From positions 1-5,521 of the forward strand of contig JAIXPU010000086.1 in assembly GCA_027486075.1 (NCBI GenBank): DNA of 5,521 nucleotides. Reading direction: 5' to 3'. Position numbers and translations under genes: made by a program. This stretch comes from Streptomycetaceae bacterium. GTDB taxonomy: Bacteria > Actinomycetota > Actinomycetes > Nanopelagicales > Nanopelagicaceae. Below the pieces are notes generated by a model. The model was not told the origin of the DNA. It saw only the letters and a program-made list of their open reading frames with translations, and did no database searches. This document shows, piece after piece, positions 5,501-5,521 of this stretch. Position 1 is the stretch's first letter, and each line of letters opens with the position of its first letter.

Positions 5501-5521
5501 GTGGGAAAGGGTATGTCAGGC

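Noticed and set aside
1..5521. Undescribed defence, mobile or CRISPR-type system
   Set aside because: No transposase, integrase, toxin-antitoxin pair, regular direct repeats or nuclease motifs; every gene fits sugar uptake and use.

Overview
The window looks like a carbohydrate-uptake locus from an actinobacterium. Base composition is moderate (by eye a little under half G+C), which is low for that phylum. GTG and ATG starts, strong AGGAGG-type ribosome sites and AAG-rich, GCA/TCA-rich coding suggest a streamlined freshwater lineage such as the acI group (Nanopelagicales, 'Ca. Planktophila'-like). That assignment rests on protein and codon 'feel', not on a marker gene.

Layout: positions 1-870 (+) hold the C-terminal part of L-arabinose isomerase (araA), cut by the window edge. 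Positions 871-1057 are an intergenic stretch with a candidate promoter and a run of three small inverted repeats that would fold in the 5' leader. Positions 1058-4267 (+) encode the extracytoplasmic part and membrane part of an ABC sugar importer: a periplasmic-type binding protein that looks like the glucose/galactose-binding GtsA family, then the two permeases. A perfect 19-bp hairpin followed by a T-run sits between the binding-protein gene and the first permease, and the two permease genes overlap by 4 bp (ATGA). Positions 4268-4345 hold a strong bidirectional terminator between convergent genes. Positions 4346-5428 (-) encode the matching MalK/MsmK/UgpC-type ATPase, preceded by a GC-rich, foldable leader (5429-5521) that runs off the window.

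Together the genes can make a complete CUT1-type importer: the binding protein captures the sugar outside, two permeases each with an EAA loop form the channel, and the ATPase powers it. The ATPase is a separate convergent transcription unit, so it may serve other sugar importers as well, as MsiK does in Streptomyces. The neighbouring araA hints at pentose use, but the binding protein itself resembles hexose-binding relatives; the true substrate is undecided. I see no mobile element, CRISPR array, tRNA or rRNA. The most interesting features are regulatory: the intra-operon terminator/attenuator, the structured leader of the binding-protein gene, and the structured leader of the ATPase gene.
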